Below, one piece after another: positions 37,926 through 46,905 of a stretch of 64,000 nt of DNA. Made by a program: the position numbers and the translations under genes. The notes under the pieces were generated by a model that saw only the letters and a program-made list of their open reading frames with translations, did not search any database and was not told the origin of the DNA. This DNA comes from Zeimonas sediminis (GTDB taxonomy: Bacteria; Pseudomonadota; Gammaproteobacteria; Burkholderiales; Burkholderiaceae_E). The stretch covers positions 62,001 to 126,000 of the forward strand of contig NZ_JAMQYE010000001.1 in NCBI RefSeq assembly GCF_023721795.1. Reading direction: 5' to 3'. Position 1 is the stretch's first letter. The number at the start of each line of letters is the position of its first letter.

Positions 37926-40900
37926 ATGAGCGACGATTCGCAGCGTACCGAGGCCCGGCCGGACATGCCGGCCGGCGACGAGACCGGCGCCACCGCCTTC
38001 GGCGTTTCCGGTCGCCTCGCGGCCTTCTTCCAGGATCACGCGCTGACGCCGCTGATCGCGATCGTGCTGATGCTGATCGGCATCTTCGCGGTGCTGGTCA
38101 CGCCGCGCGAGGAAGAGCCGCAGATCGACGTGACGATGGCGACGGTGAGCATCCCGTTTCCGGGCGCGTCGGCGCGCGACGTCGAGCGGCTGGTGGCCAC
38201 GCCGGCCGAACGGGTGCTGTCCCGCATCGCCGGGATCGAGCACGTCCATTCGGTCTCGCGGCCCGACGGGGCGCTGGTCACGATCCAGTACGAGGTCGGG
38301 GTGCCGCGCACCGAGGCTCTGGTTCGGCTCTTCGACACGCTCGAGGCGCACTCCGACTGGCTGCCGCAGGGCCTGGGCGTCGGCGATCCGCTGGTGCGGC
38401 CGATGGGCATCGACGACGTGCCGATCTGGAGCGTCACGCTGTGGGCCGACGACGCGCGTTCCGCCGACGAACTGGCCCGCGTCGCCCGCTCGGTCGAGCA
38501 GGAGCTCAAGCGGGTCGCCGGCACGCGCGACGTGATGCTGCACGGCGCGCCCGAGCGCGCGGTGCGCGTGCTGCTCGACTCGGGCCGGATGCGCAGCGCC
38601 GGCATCCCGGTCGAGCGGCTGGCCGCCCGCCTGCAGGGCGTCAACGTTTCGTCGCCGGCCGGCACGCTGCTGCGCGAGGGCGGGGCGATCCAGGTGCAGA
38701 CCGGCGATTTCCTGCGCTCGGCCGAAGACGTCGCGTCGCTGGTGGTCGGCGCGCGCGACGGCCGCCCGGTGTTCCTGCGCGACGTCGCCACGATCGAGGC
38801 GGGCCCGGCGCCGGCGTCGCGCTACGTCTGGCACATGCCGTCGGCGGGCAGCGTGCACCCGGCGGTCACGATCGCTGTCACCAAGAAGCCCGGCGAGAAC
38901 GCGGTCGACGTGGCGCGCGCGCTGGACGATCGCTTCGCGGCGCTGGTCGACGCGGTGGTGCCTTCCGACGTCGCTCACACGGTCACCCGAAACTACGGCG
39001 AGACCGCGGCGCAGAAGGCGTCGCAGCTGATGCACAAGCTCGCCTTCGCGACCGCGTCGGTGATCCTGCTGGTCGGGTTTGCGCTCGGCGTGCGGGAGGC
39101 GGTCATCGTGGGCGCCGCGGTGATCCTGACGCTGACCGCCACGCTGTTCGCCTCCTGGGCCTGGGGCTTCACGCTGAACCGGGTGTCGCTGTTCGCGCTG
39201 ATCTTCTCGATCGGGATCCTGGTCGACGACGCGATCGTCGTCGTCGAGAACATCCACCGGCACCGGGCGCTAGAGCCAGGCGCGCCGCTGTCGAAGATCA
39301 TCCCGGTCGCGGTCGACGAGGTCGGCGGCCCGACGATCCTGGCCACGCTGACCGTGATCGCCGCGCTGCTGCCGATGGCTTTCGTGACCGGCCTGATGGG
39401 CCCGTACATGAGCCCGATCCCGATCAACGCGTCGATGGGGATGATGCTGTCGCTGGCGATCGCCTTCATCGTGACGCCCTGGCTGTCGCTGAAGCTGATG
39501 AAGTCCGGCGGGGTCGCGCACCACAGCAAGGTCGCCACGATGCTCGAGCGCGGATTCGGCGGCCTGCTGGCGCGCTTCATCACCGCGCCGCGCGCCCGCG
39601 CGGGCCGGATGCTGCTCGGCCTGCTGGTGCTCGTCGGGCTGGCGGGCGCGGTGGCGCTGGTGCCGATCCAGGCGGTCATCCTGAAGATGCTGCCCTTCGA
39701 CAACAAGTCGGAGTTCCAGGTCGTCGTGGACATGCCGGCCGGCGCCCCGGTGGAGGCGACCAACGCGGTGCTGGTGGAGCTCGCGCAACGGCTCGTCCGG
39801 GAGCCCGAGGTCACGCACGTGCAGGGCTATGCGGGCACCGCGTCGCCGATCACCTTCAACGGCCTGGTGCGCCAGTACAACATGCGCTCGCTCGCCGAGC
39901 AGGGCGACCTGCAGGTCACGCTGGTCGGCAAGGAGGCGCGCGACGAGAAGAGCCACGCGATCGCCACGCGGCTGCTGCCCGATCTCGAGGCGATCGCCGC
40001 GCCGCATCGCGCGCGGATCAAGCTGGTCGAGGTGCCGCCCGGCCCGCCGGTGATGTCGCCGATCGTGGCCGAGGTCTACGGGCCCGACGACGCCGGCCGA
40101 GCCGAGCTGGCGCGTCGCATCGAATCGGCCTTCCGCGAGGTGCCGGGCATCGTCGCGATCGACACCTCGCTGGAGTCGCGCGCGCCGAAGCTGCAACTGG
40201 TCGTCAAGCGCGACCGCGCGGCCACGCTCGGGATCTCCGACGCCAGCGTCGCGCTGGCCGCCCGTACCGCGCTGTCCGGCCACGACGCCACCTGGATGCG
40301 CTCGCCCGACGCGATCGACCCGGTGCCGGTCCGGCTGCAGTTGCCCGAGACCTCGCGCGGGTCGCTGGCCTCGGTGCTGAACATGCCGGTGGCCGCCGCC
40401 GACGGACGGATGGTGCCGCTGGGCGAGCTGGTGCGGGTCGTCGAGGCCGACCGCGACCTGCCGATCCATCACAAGGACCTGGTGCCGGTCACCTACGTGT
40501 TCGGCGACATGGCGGGGGTGGCGGGCAACCGGATCGACAGCCCGCTCTACGGGATGTTCGAGCTGCGCGGCAAGCTCGCCGAGGCGGCGCTGCCCGGCAC
40601 CGGCGCGCTGGGCGAGCACTTCTTCGCCCAGCCGCGGGACACGCTGCGCGGCTATTCGCTGAAGTGGGACGGCGAGTGGCAGATCACCTGGGAGACCTTC
40701 CGCGACATGGGCCTGGCCTACGGCGTGGGCCTGATCCTGATCTACCTGCTGGTGGTGGCGCAGTTCCGCTCGTACCTGACGCCGCTGATCATCATGGCGC
40801 CGATCCCGCTGACCATCATCGGCGTGATGCCCGGGCACGCGCTGCTCGGCGCGCAGTTCACCGCGACCTCGATGATCGGGATGATCGCGCTGGCCGGCAT

Positions 40901-41189
40901 CATCGTGCGCAACTCGATCCTGCTGGTCGACTTCATCCAGCTCGAGACCGCGCGCGGCGTGCCCTTCGCCGATGCGGTCGTGCGCTCGGCCGCGGTGCGC
41001 GCGCAGCCGATCCTGCTGACCGCGCTGGCCGCGATGCTCGGCGCCTTCTTCATCCTCGACGACCCGATCTTCAGCGGCCTGGCGGTCTCGCTGATCTTCG
41101 GGATCCTGGTCTCGACGCTGCTCACGCTCGTCGTGATCCCGGTCCTTTACTACATCGTCTGGCGCAAGCCGGCATCCAGAGCGGCCTGA
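37926..41189 (+). CDS. RND-family efflux permease
   Basis: A 1087-residue inner-membrane pump with twelve expected helices and two large periplasmic domains. The helix-4 proton-relay aspartates are present in SIGILVDDAIVVVENIHRH. At the position of AcrB Lys940 the sequence reads AGIIVRNSILLVDFIQLE, an arginine instead of lysine. It is not a clear metal-exporting (CusA/CzcA) or AcrB-like pump, and its substrate is unknown. No outer-membrane factor gene is in the operon. Confidence 0.9.
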   Translation: MSDDSQRTEARPDMPAGDETGATAFGVSGRLAAFFQDHALTPLIAIVLMLIGIFAVLVTPREEEPQIDVTMATVSIPFPGASARDVERLVATPAERVLSRIAGIEHVHSVSRPDGALVTIQYEVGVPRTEALVRLFDTLEAHSDWLPQGLGVGDPLVRPMGIDDVPIWSVTLWADDARSADELARVARSVEQELKRVAGTRDVMLHGAPERAVRVLLDSGRMRSAGIPVERLAARLQGVNVSSPAGTLLREGGAIQVQTGDFLRSAEDVASLVVGARDGRPVFLRDVATIEAGPAPASRYVWHMPSAGSVHPAVTIAVTKKPGENAVDVARALDDRFAALVDAVVPSDVAHTVTRNYGETAAQKASQLMHKLAFATASVILLVGFALGVREAVIVGAAVILTLTATLFASWAWGFTLNRVSLFALIFSIGILVDDAIVVVENIHRHRALEPGAPLSKIIPVAVDEVGGPTILATLTVIAALLPMAFVTGLMGPYMSPIPINASMGMMLSLAIAFIVTPWLSLKLMKSGGVAHHSKVATMLERGFGGLLARFITAPRARAGRMLLGLLVLVGLAGAVALVPIQAVILKMLPFDNKSEFQVVVDMPAGAPVEATNAVLVELAQRLVREPEVTHVQGYAGTASPITFNGLVRQYNMRSLAEQGDLQVTLVGKEARDEKSHAIATRLLPDLEAIAAPHRARIKLVEVPPGPPVMSPIVAEVYGPDDAGRAELARRIESAFREVPGIVAIDTSLESRAPKLQLVVKRDRAATLGISDASVALAARTALSGHDATWMRSPDAIDPVPVRLQLPETSRGSLASVLNMPVAAADGRMVPLGELVRVVEADRDLPIHHKDLVPVTYVFGDMAGVAGNRIDSPLYGMFELRGKLAEAALPGTGALGEHFFAQPRDTLRGYSLKWDGEWQITWETFRDMGLAYGVGLILIYLLVVAQFRSYLTPLIIMAPIPLTIIGVMPGHALLGAQFTATSMIGMIALAGIIVRNSILLVDFIQLETARGVPFADAVVRSAAVRAQPILLTALAAMLGAFFILDDPIFSGLAVSLIFGILVSTLLTLVVIPVLYYIVWRKPASRAA

Positions 41190-41210
41190 CAGGGCCCATT
41201 CGAAAGGAGC

Positions 41211-41450
41211 ATGAAAATGACCACCGAACGCTTCATCCGCATCTTCGCAGGCGCAGTCATCCTGGTCTCGCTGGGCCTCGGCGTGCAGGGCAGCCCGATC
41301 TTCGTCAGCCAGAACTTCCTGTGGCTGACCGCCTTCGTGGGCGCGAACCTGTTCCAGAGCGGCTTCACCCGCCTGTGCCCGCTCGAGACGATCCTGCGCC
41401 GCGTGTTCAAGATGCCCAGCGGCGAGGGCGGCGCGGCCTGCAGCCGGTGA
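41211..41450 (+). CDS. DUF2892 (YgaP C-terminal-type) small membrane protein
   Basis: A 79-residue protein with two short hydrophobic helices (about 10-24 and 35-50), matching the DUF2892 inner-membrane domain. That domain is found fused to rhodanese in YgaP, whose known role is persulfide transfer. Here no rhodanese is attached. A CP motif (Cys56 in RLCPLETILRR) and a second cysteine (Cys77 in AACSR) are present. AAAGGAG precedes the ATG. The next gene starts at a GTGA overlap. Confidence 0.82.
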   Translation: MKMTTERFIRIFAGAVILVSLGLGVQGSPIFVSQNFLWLTAFVGANLFQSGFTRLCPLETILRRVFKMPSGEGGAACSR

Positions 41451-42490
41451 GCGCCGACGTGCAGCCTGCGACGGCAGCCGGCGCGACTCCGGCGGGCGCG
41501 GTCCCCGCGTCGGCCGGCGACGCGCTCAGGCACCTCGGCCCGCAGTGGTTCGCGATCGTGATGGGCTGGTGCGGGCTCGCGCTGGCCTGGCACCGGGCCG
41601 AGCCGATCTTCGGCAAGGCGGCGGGGACGCTGTCGGGACTCGCGGGCGGCGTGGCGCTGGCGGCGTTCGCCGTGCTGGCGGTCGCCTCGCTGATACGCTG
41701 GCGGCGGTTTCCGGACGCGGTCGCCGACGACCTGCGCCACCCGGTGCTGCACGCGTTCTTCGCCGCGGTGCCGATCTCGCTGATGCTGCTCGGCACGCTC
41801 GCGGTGGCGCTGGGCGTGGCTCACGACCTCGCCCGGGTGCCGTGGGCCGTCGGGCTGGTGCTGCAGTTCGCCGCTACCGTGTGGGTGCTCGGCCGCTGGC
41901 CGGTCGGCGCATCGAGCTGGCCCGCCAAGTCGCCGGTGCTGTTCATCCCGATCGTCGGCAACGTGCTGGTTCCGCTGGCCGGCATGCCGATGGGGCATCC
42001 GAACCTGTCGTGGGCCTTCCTGGGGATCGGCGCGTTCTTCTGGCCGGTCGTCGTGGCGCTGCTGCTCGCGCGGCAGTCCCATCAGCCGCTGCCGGAGCGC
42101 CTGCAGCCCAGCTGGTTCATCCTGATCGCGCCGCCGGCGGTGATCGGGCTGGCGCTGCCCGCGATGGGATTCGGGCAGGGGGCGGTCTTCGCGATGATCG
42201 GGCTGGCGGCCTTCAGCTTCGCGCTCGCGCTGCGGGTCGCGCCGCGGCTGCCGAAGCTGCCCTTCGGCATGCCTTTTTGGGCCATGTCGTTCCCGCTCGC
42301 CGCCTTCGCGGCGCTGCTGCTGCGCAGCTCGCAAGCCGAGCCCCTGCTGCGGCTGCCGGCGGTGGCGATGCTGGCGCTCGCGTCGGTCGTCGTGCTGTGG
42401 CTGAGCCTGGCCACGATCCGGGGCTTGCGCAACCGCAGCCTGCTGCAGCCCGAGCCGGTCGCCGCGATCGTGCCGGTCGCCAACGCCTGA
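41447..42490 (+). CDS. SLAC1/TehA (TDT) family anion channel or sulfite/dicarboxylate transporter
   Basis: A 347-residue protein with ten predicted helices, matching the TDT family, which includes TehA, SLAC1 anion channels and fungal sulfite exporters. The N-terminal LRHLGPQWFAIVMGWCGLAL and later FIPIVGNVLVPLAGMPMGHP are typical of the family. The GTG start (41447) overlaps the DUF2892 stop. Because neighbours include DUF2892 and a CsoR-family repressor, export of sulfite or a similar sulfur anion is a reasonable hypothesis, but not shown. Confidence 0.8.
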   Translation: MSADVQPATAAGATPAGAVPASAGDALRHLGPQWFAIVMGWCGLALAWHRAEPIFGKAAGTLSGLAGGVALAAFAVLAVASLIRWRRFPDAVADDLRHPVLHAFFAAVPISLMLLGTLAVALGVAHDLARVPWAVGLVLQFAATVWVLGRWPVGASSWPAKSPVLFIPIVGNVLVPLAGMPMGHPNLSWAFLGIGAFFWPVVVALLLARQSHQPLPERLQPSWFILIAPPAVIGLALPAMGFGQGAVFAMIGLAAFSFALALRVAPRLPKLPFGMPFWAMSFPLAAFAALLLRSSQAEPLLRLPAVAMLALASVVVLWLSLATIRGLRNRSLLQPEPVAAIVPVANA

Positions 42491-42503
42491 GAGGATTTCG
42501 AAG

Positions 42504-42812
42504 ATGTCGGAAACCGAGACCAAGTCCTTGCCCGCGGGCGCGATCGTGCAGGGCGAGGGCCGCAAGGACATCCTTCGCCGCCTGCGCCGCGTCGAAGGAC
42601 AGCTTCGTGGCGTGATGCGGATGATCGAGGAAGGCGAGGGCTGCATGCCGGTCGCGCAGCAGCTCAGCGCGGCCCGCAAGGCGCTCGACGCGGTCTTCTT
42701 CCGGATGACCGTCTGCTATCTCGAGCAGGAGCTCGGCGAGGCCGGCGGGCTCGACGACGAGACCGCGGACAAGCTGCGCACGGTCGGGACGCTGCTGGGC
42801 AAGTACGGGTGA
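42504..42812 (+). CDS. CsoR/FrmR-family (DUF156) transcriptional repressor
   Basis: A 102-residue all-helical repressor that binds G-tract operators. The signature [22 protein letters not shown] is clear. Only two cysteines occur, Cys47 and Cys71, and there is no histidine in the protein. Copper (C-H-C) and formaldehyde or nickel/cobalt sensors rely on a His near the position of residue 72, which here is tyrosine. The ligand is therefore unlikely to be copper in the usual way; a thiol-reactive or sulfur signal is more likely. It probably represses its own operon through the operator at 36676-36713. Confidence 0.86.
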   Translation: MSETETKSLPAGAIVQGEGRKDILRRLRRVEGQLRGVMRMIEEGEGCMPVAQQLSAARKALDAVFFRMTVCYLEQELGEAGGLDDETADKLRTVGTLLGKYG

Positions 42813-43330
42813 ACGTGATGACAGCCATGCCGACCTTCGCCACCACCGATCTCTGCGACGACAACGAGCCCCTGCTCGCCAGCGGCGAGCTGCGGGTCCT
42901 GCCGCCGGTCTGGCGCGCCTGGGGGCGCCTGCCGTGCTTTGCCGGGCCGGTGGCCACGGTGCGCTGCCACGACGACAACTCGATGGTGCGACAGTCGCTC
43001 GAGACGCCCGGCCAGGGCAGGGTGCTGGTTGTCGCCGGCGGCGGCAGCCTGCGCTGCGCGCTGCTGGGCGGCAACCTGGCGGTGCTGGCCGAGAAGAACG
43101 GCTGGGCGGGCGTCGTGGTCGACGGCTGCGTGCGCGACACCGCCGAGATCGACGCCTGCGCGATCGGCGTGCGGGCGCTGGCCCCGCATCCGCGCCGCAG
43201 CGACCGGCGCGGATCAGGCGAGCGCGAGGTGGCCGTCGAGATCGGCGGCGTGCCGATCGCGCCCGGCGACTGGTGCTACGCCGACGCCGATGGCGTCGTG
43301 ATCGCCGCCCGGCCGCTGCACGCGGCCTGA
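42809..43330 (+). CDS. rraA: RraA-family protein (RNase E regulator or HMG/oxaloacetate aldolase type)
   Basis: A 173-residue trimeric fold protein with the signature [18 protein letters not shown] and the active-site-like [13 protein letters not shown]. The Arg-Asp pair in DGCVRD is the metal/substrate motif of 4-hydroxy-4-methyl-2-oxoglutarate/oxaloacetate aldolases; it is not the RQ form of E. coli RraA. Aldolase activity is therefore possible in addition to, or instead of, RNase E inhibition. The GTG at 42809 overlaps the repressor stop (GTGA); ATG 42818 or 42827 are alternatives, and 42827 ([11 protein letters not shown]) aligns best with RraA. Confidence 0.82.
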   Translation: MNVMTAMPTFATTDLCDDNEPLLASGELRVLPPVWRAWGRLPCFAGPVATVRCHDDNSMVRQSLETPGQGRVLVVAGGGSLRCALLGGNLAVLAEKNGWAGVVVDGCVRDTAEIDACAIGVRALAPHPRRSDRRGSGEREVAVEIGGVPIAPGDWCYADADGVVIAARPLHAA

Positions 43331-43396
43331 CTCGCCGGGCCGGCCTGCGCGCCGCCCGTCGACCGACTCGCAGTCCGCGCGGCCCCCTGGCGGGCC

Positions 43397-43963
43397 TCAG
43401 CGCACGGTCCGCACCCGGAGCACCTCGAGCCGGGCCTCGACCACGCCGTCCCGGATCATGTCGAGGCGCTCGGCCGCAGCCTCCGACACGTCGGCGATCC
43501 GGCCCGAACCCGAGGGGCCGCGGTCGTTCACGCGCAGGATCACGCTGTTTCCGTTGGCCAGGTTGGTGACCCTGACCCGGGTGCCGAAGGGCAGCGTTCG
43601 GTGGGCCATCGTCATCGCCTCGGGGTCGAAGCGCTCGCCACTGGCGGTGCGCCGGCCGGCGAAACGCTTGCCGTAGTAGGCGATCCGGCCGGTCTGCGTG
43701 ATTCGCTCGGTGCCGCGGTCGGCGGCGTCGCGCGCCGGCGCCTGGTCGCGATTCCCCTGCGGCGAGGCCTCCGTTGCCGGCGGCGCGGTCAGCGACTGCA
43801 GCGGGGCCGTCAGGAAGGGCAGCGCGCCGGGCTCGCCGGGCCGCTGCTGGGCGTGGACCGCCGGCACGGGGGCGGCCAGCAGGCTGCCGGCGGCCGCCAG
43901 CACGGCCGCGAGTCGAAGCATCGTCGGGGTTCGGTTCACCATGATCCGTTCGTCGATCGGCAT
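43397..43963 (-). CDS. RlpA-like septal ring / peptidoglycan-associated protein
   Basis: I start at the ATG at 43963, preceded by GAGG, giving 188 residues with a signal peptide ending AVHAQQ. An alternative ATG is at 43942. The C-terminal double-psi beta-barrel domain (about residues 95-188) includes GRIAYYGKRFAGRRTASGER, AHRTLPFGTRVRVTN and VNDRGP with the catalytic-type aspartate. RlpA proteins cut naked glycan strands at the septum. No SPOR domain is present. It is divergent from the DUF6544 gene. Confidence 0.85.
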   Translation of the reverse strand: MPIDERIMVNRTPTMLRLAAVLAAAGSLLAAPVPAVHAQQRPGEPGALPFLTAPLQSLTAPPATEASPQGNRDQAPARDAADRGTERITQTGRIAYYGKRFAGRRTASGERFDPEAMTMAHRTLPFGTRVRVTNLANGNSVILRVNDRGPSGSGRIADVSEAAAERLDMIRDGVVEARLEVLRVRTVR

Positions 43964-44034
43964 CAGCGCCTCGGGGCGAATCCTAACCCGCCGCGCCGGG
44001 GAGCCAAGCCGGCACGGCTTGTGTATCTTGGGGT

Positions 44035-44901
44035 ATGTCCGAACTCCTCCAGGCAATCCTCGTCGTCGTCCTCACCGTCCTGGTCGCGCTGCGCCTCTGG
44101 CGTCGGCACGACGAGCGCGCCGCGGCCGTCGCCTGGGACCGGCTGGCCGCGATGCCCTGCGACCTTCCCGAGCGATTCGACCCGGTGATGGTCGCCGGCC
44201 TGCCGGAGCCAGCAAGGCGATTCTTCGGCTTCGCCATCGCGCCGGGCACCCGGCTGAGCCCGGTCGTCGAGATCTCGATGGCCGGCGAACTCTCGCTGGG
44301 CACGAAGGAGGCGCCCCGCTACCAGCCGATGCGCGCCAGCCAGTTGCTCTGCCCGCCGCACGGGCTGGTCTGGCGCCTGGCCGCCGGCCGCGGCGCGCTG
44401 CGGATCGCCGGAGCCGACGCGATGGAGGGCGACCGCTCCTGGACGCGCTTCCGGCTGACCGGGCTGCTGCCGATCGTCCGCGCGGGCGGCGGGCCCGACC
44501 ACCTGCGCTCGGCCTTCGGGCGAGTGGTCGCCGAGGCCGCGTTCTGGGCGCCGGCGGCGCTGCTGCCGCAGAGCGGCGTCGCCTGGGAGGCGATCGACGC
44601 GGACACCGCGCGCGCGACCGTTCGGCACCGGGGGATGACGCAGACGGTCGACGTGCGCGTCGACGCGCAGGGCAGGCCGCTCGAGGTGACGATTCCCCGC
44701 TGGACCGACGCGAATCCGGAAAGGGCTTTCCGGCTGCAGCCCTTCGGCGGCACGCTTGCGGACTTCCGCGAGGTCGATGGCTACCGCCTCCCGTTTCGAG
44801 TCGAGGGCGGAAACTTCTTCGGCACCGAGCGCTACTTCCCCTTCTATCGCGCTCGGGTCGAATCGATCCGGATCCTGCCCGCGCCGCGGAGCCGGACGTG
44901 A
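44035..44901 (+). CDS. DUF6544-like membrane-anchored hypothetical protein
   Basis: A 288-residue protein with one N-terminal helix (about 5-20) and a large soluble domain of strands and loops. Segments such as FFGFAIAPGTRLSPVVEISMAGE, LVWRLAAGRGALRIAGADA and DGYRLPFRVEGGNFFGTERYFPFY match the appearance of DUF6544 proteins. The family has no established function. ATG at 44035; a TATCTT box ends 6 bases upstream, so the mRNA may have almost no leader. It precedes the convergent moeA gene. Confidence 0.65.
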   Translation: MSELLQAILVVVLTVLVALRLWRRHDERAAAVAWDRLAAMPCDLPERFDPVMVAGLPEPARRFFGFAIAPGTRLSPVVEISMAGELSLGTKEAPRYQPMRASQLLCPPHGLVWRLAAGRGALRIAGADAMEGDRSWTRFRLTGLLPIVRAGGGPDHLRSAFGRVVAEAAFWAPAALLPQSGVAWEAIDADTARATVRHRGMTQTVDVRVDAQGRPLEVTIPRWTDANPERAFRLQPFGGTLADFREVDGYRLPFRVEGGNFFGTERYFPFYRARVESIRILPAPRSRT

Positions 44902-44992
44902 CCGCCTTCGTCGTGCTCCTCTCGCTGGCGACCCGCCGATCCCGGGCGCTAACGGATCTTCGGCGCGCCTGCGCGGGCCGCGGCGCGCCGGG

Positions 44993-46285
44993 TCAGACCA
45001 GGCCCTCGAACGCGATGCAGTCGACCTCGTCGCCGGCCGCCACCGATTCCTGGCCGTGGTGCAGGACCACGATGCAGTTCGCCTCGGACATCGACCGCAG
45101 CACGCCCGAGCCCTGGCTGCCGATGGTGCTCACCGACATGGTGCCGTCGGCCTCGCGGACCAGGCGGGCGCGCTGGTACTCGGTGCGACCCGGGCGCTTG
45201 CGGAACGCGGTCCGCGAGCGGGCGCGCACGAAAGGCAGCGGCTCCGGGTCCGCGCCCATCATGCGCAGCAGCGCCTCGCGGGCGAAGAAATAGAAGGTGA
45301 TCATGACCGCGACCGGGTTGCCCGGCAGCCCGAAGTAGGCGGCCCGGCCGATCTTGCCGAAGGCCATCGGCCTTCCGGGGCGCATCGCGATCGTCCAGAA
45401 CGCGATGTCGCCCAGCTTGCGCATCACCTGCTTCGTGAAGTCGGCTTCGCCGACCGACACGCCGCCCGAGGACACGATCGCGTCGGCGCTCTCCGAGGCG
45501 ATCCGCACCGCGCGCTCGAGCGACTCCGGATCGTCGCGCACGACGCCCATGTCGACGACCTCGACGCCGAGCCGGGTCAGCATCCCCCAGATCGTGTAGC
45601 GGTTGCTGTCGTAGACCTCGCCGGGCCCGAGCGGCTCGCCGACGGAGCGAAGCTCGTCGCCGGTGGAGAAGAAGGCCACGCGCAGCCTGCGGCGCACCGG
45701 CACCTCGGCGAAGCCGAGAGAGGCCATCAGGCCCAGATCGGCCGGCGTGATGCGCTTGCCCGCGCGCAGTGCCGGCTTGCCGCGGGCCAGGTCCTCGCCG
45801 CGCAGCCGCCGGTTCTGGCCGGCCTGCTGGCCGGCGGGAACCAGGACCCGGTCGCCGTCGACCTGCACCACCTCCTGGATCACGACGGTGTCGAAGCCTT
45901 CGGGCATCACTGCGCCGGTCATCACGCGGACCGCGTCGCCGGCGCCCGCGCTGCCCGCGAAGGGCACGCCGGCCAGCGCGGTGCCCGCGATCCGCAGCGA
46001 GGTCGGTCCGTTCGCCGCCAGGTCGGCCGCGCGCACCGCGTAGCCGTCCATCGCGGAGTTGTCGCTCGACGGCACGTCGATCGGCGAGACCAGGTCCTCG
46101 GCGAGGACGCGGTCGAGCGCCGCGCGGATCGACACCCGCTCGATCGCCTCGACCGGCGACACGACCCGGTCGACGATCTCGCGCACCTTCGAGACCGGCA
46201 GCGCGTTGGGGTCGTAGTCGGAAAGGCAGCTGATCGCCTCGGTCAGCGTCATGCCGAGGGCGCCGCTCTGGGGGCTCGTGCTCAT
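44993..46285 (-). CDS. moeA: Molybdopterin molybdotransferase MoeA
   Basis: A 430-residue cytosolic enzyme that inserts molybdate into adenylated molybdopterin. The N-terminal SSDNSAMDGYAVRAADL and the catalytic-loop region GDAVRVMTGAVMPEGFDTVV are intact; SSGGVSVGEADF matches the MPT-binding site, and a C-terminal beta-barrel domain follows. The start is the ATG at 46285, overlapping the mobA stop as ATGA. It is the last gene of the moaA, fdhD, mobA, moeA unit that feeds the divergent formate dehydrogenase. Confidence 0.95.
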   Translation of the reverse strand: MSTSPQSGALGMTLTEAISCLSDYDPNALPVSKVREIVDRVVSPVEAIERVSIRAALDRVLAEDLVSPIDVPSSDNSAMDGYAVRAADLAANGPTSLRIAGTALAGVPFAGSAGAGDAVRVMTGAVMPEGFDTVVIQEVVQVDGDRVLVPAGQQAGQNRRLRGEDLARGKPALRAGKRITPADLGLMASLGFAEVPVRRRLRVAFFSTGDELRSVGEPLGPGEVYDSNRYTIWGMLTRLGVEVVDMGVVRDDPESLERAVRIASESADAIVSSGGVSVGEADFTKQVMRKLGDIAFWTIAMRPGRPMAFGKIGRAAYFGLPGNPVAVMITFYFFAREALLRMMGADPEPLPFVRARSRTAFRKRPGRTEYQRARLVREADGTMSVSTIGSQGSGVLRSMSEANCIVVLHHGQESVAAGDEVDCIAFEGLV

Positions 46286-46905
46286 CGGGACTCGTTCTGC
46301 CGCAGTTCTTCCTGCGTGTTGATGTTGCGGAATGCGTCCTCGTCGGGGAAGTCGACCTCGACGACCCGCAAGGGCGCGTACCAGGCGTCGATCTTGCGCC
46401 GGCCGCTGGCGAGGAAGGCCTCGAGGCCGGGCAGCAGCGCGCGCTCGACCAGCGCGAAGACCGGGTGCGGCTGGCTGCCGCCGGTGCGCGCGACCGCCAG
46501 CTGGGCCGGCCCGCCAGGCGCGGCCTGCAGCGCGTTCCAGAGCCGCGCGACCAGGTCCTCGGGAAGGAAGGGCGAGTCGCAGGGCGCGGTGACCACCCAA
46601 GGTGTCGTCGCCGCGCGCAGGCCGGCGTGAAGGCCGGCCAGCGGCCCGGCGTAGCCCTCGATCGCGTCGGGCACGACCGGATGGCCGAAGGCCGCGTAGC
46701 GCTCGGCGTTGCGGTTCGCGTTGATCAGCAGCGCACCGACCTGCGGCGCAAGCCGCTCGATGACGTGGGCGACCATCGGGCGGCCGCGCAGCATCGCCAG
46801 CCCCTTGTCCATGCCGCCGCCGTCGGCGCTCATGCGCCTGCCGAGGCCGCCGGCCAGCACCAGCCCGGTGATCTGCGCGCGGACCTCGTCGGCCAGCCGG
46901 GTCAT
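46282..46905 (-). CDS. mobA: Molybdenum cofactor guanylyltransferase MobA
   Basis: A 207-residue nucleotidyltransferase that attaches GMP to molybdopterin, making the bis-MGD used by formate dehydrogenases. The GTP-binding N terminus reads GLVLAGGLGRRMSADGGGMDKGL. VVTAPCDSPFLPEDLVARL and the NINTQEEL tail are typical. ATGA overlaps link it to both fdhD and moeA, so the three are translationally coupled. ATG at 46905. Confidence 0.93.
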   Translation of the reverse strand: MTRLADEVRAQITGLVLAGGLGRRMSADGGGMDKGLAMLRGRPMVAHVIERLAPQVGALLINANRNAERYAAFGHPVVPDAIEGYAGPLAGLHAGLRAATTPWVVTAPCDSPFLPEDLVARLWNALQAAPGGPAQLAVARTGGSQPHPVFALVERALLPGLEAFLASGRRKIDAWYAPLRVVEVDFPDEDAFRNINTQEELRQNESR

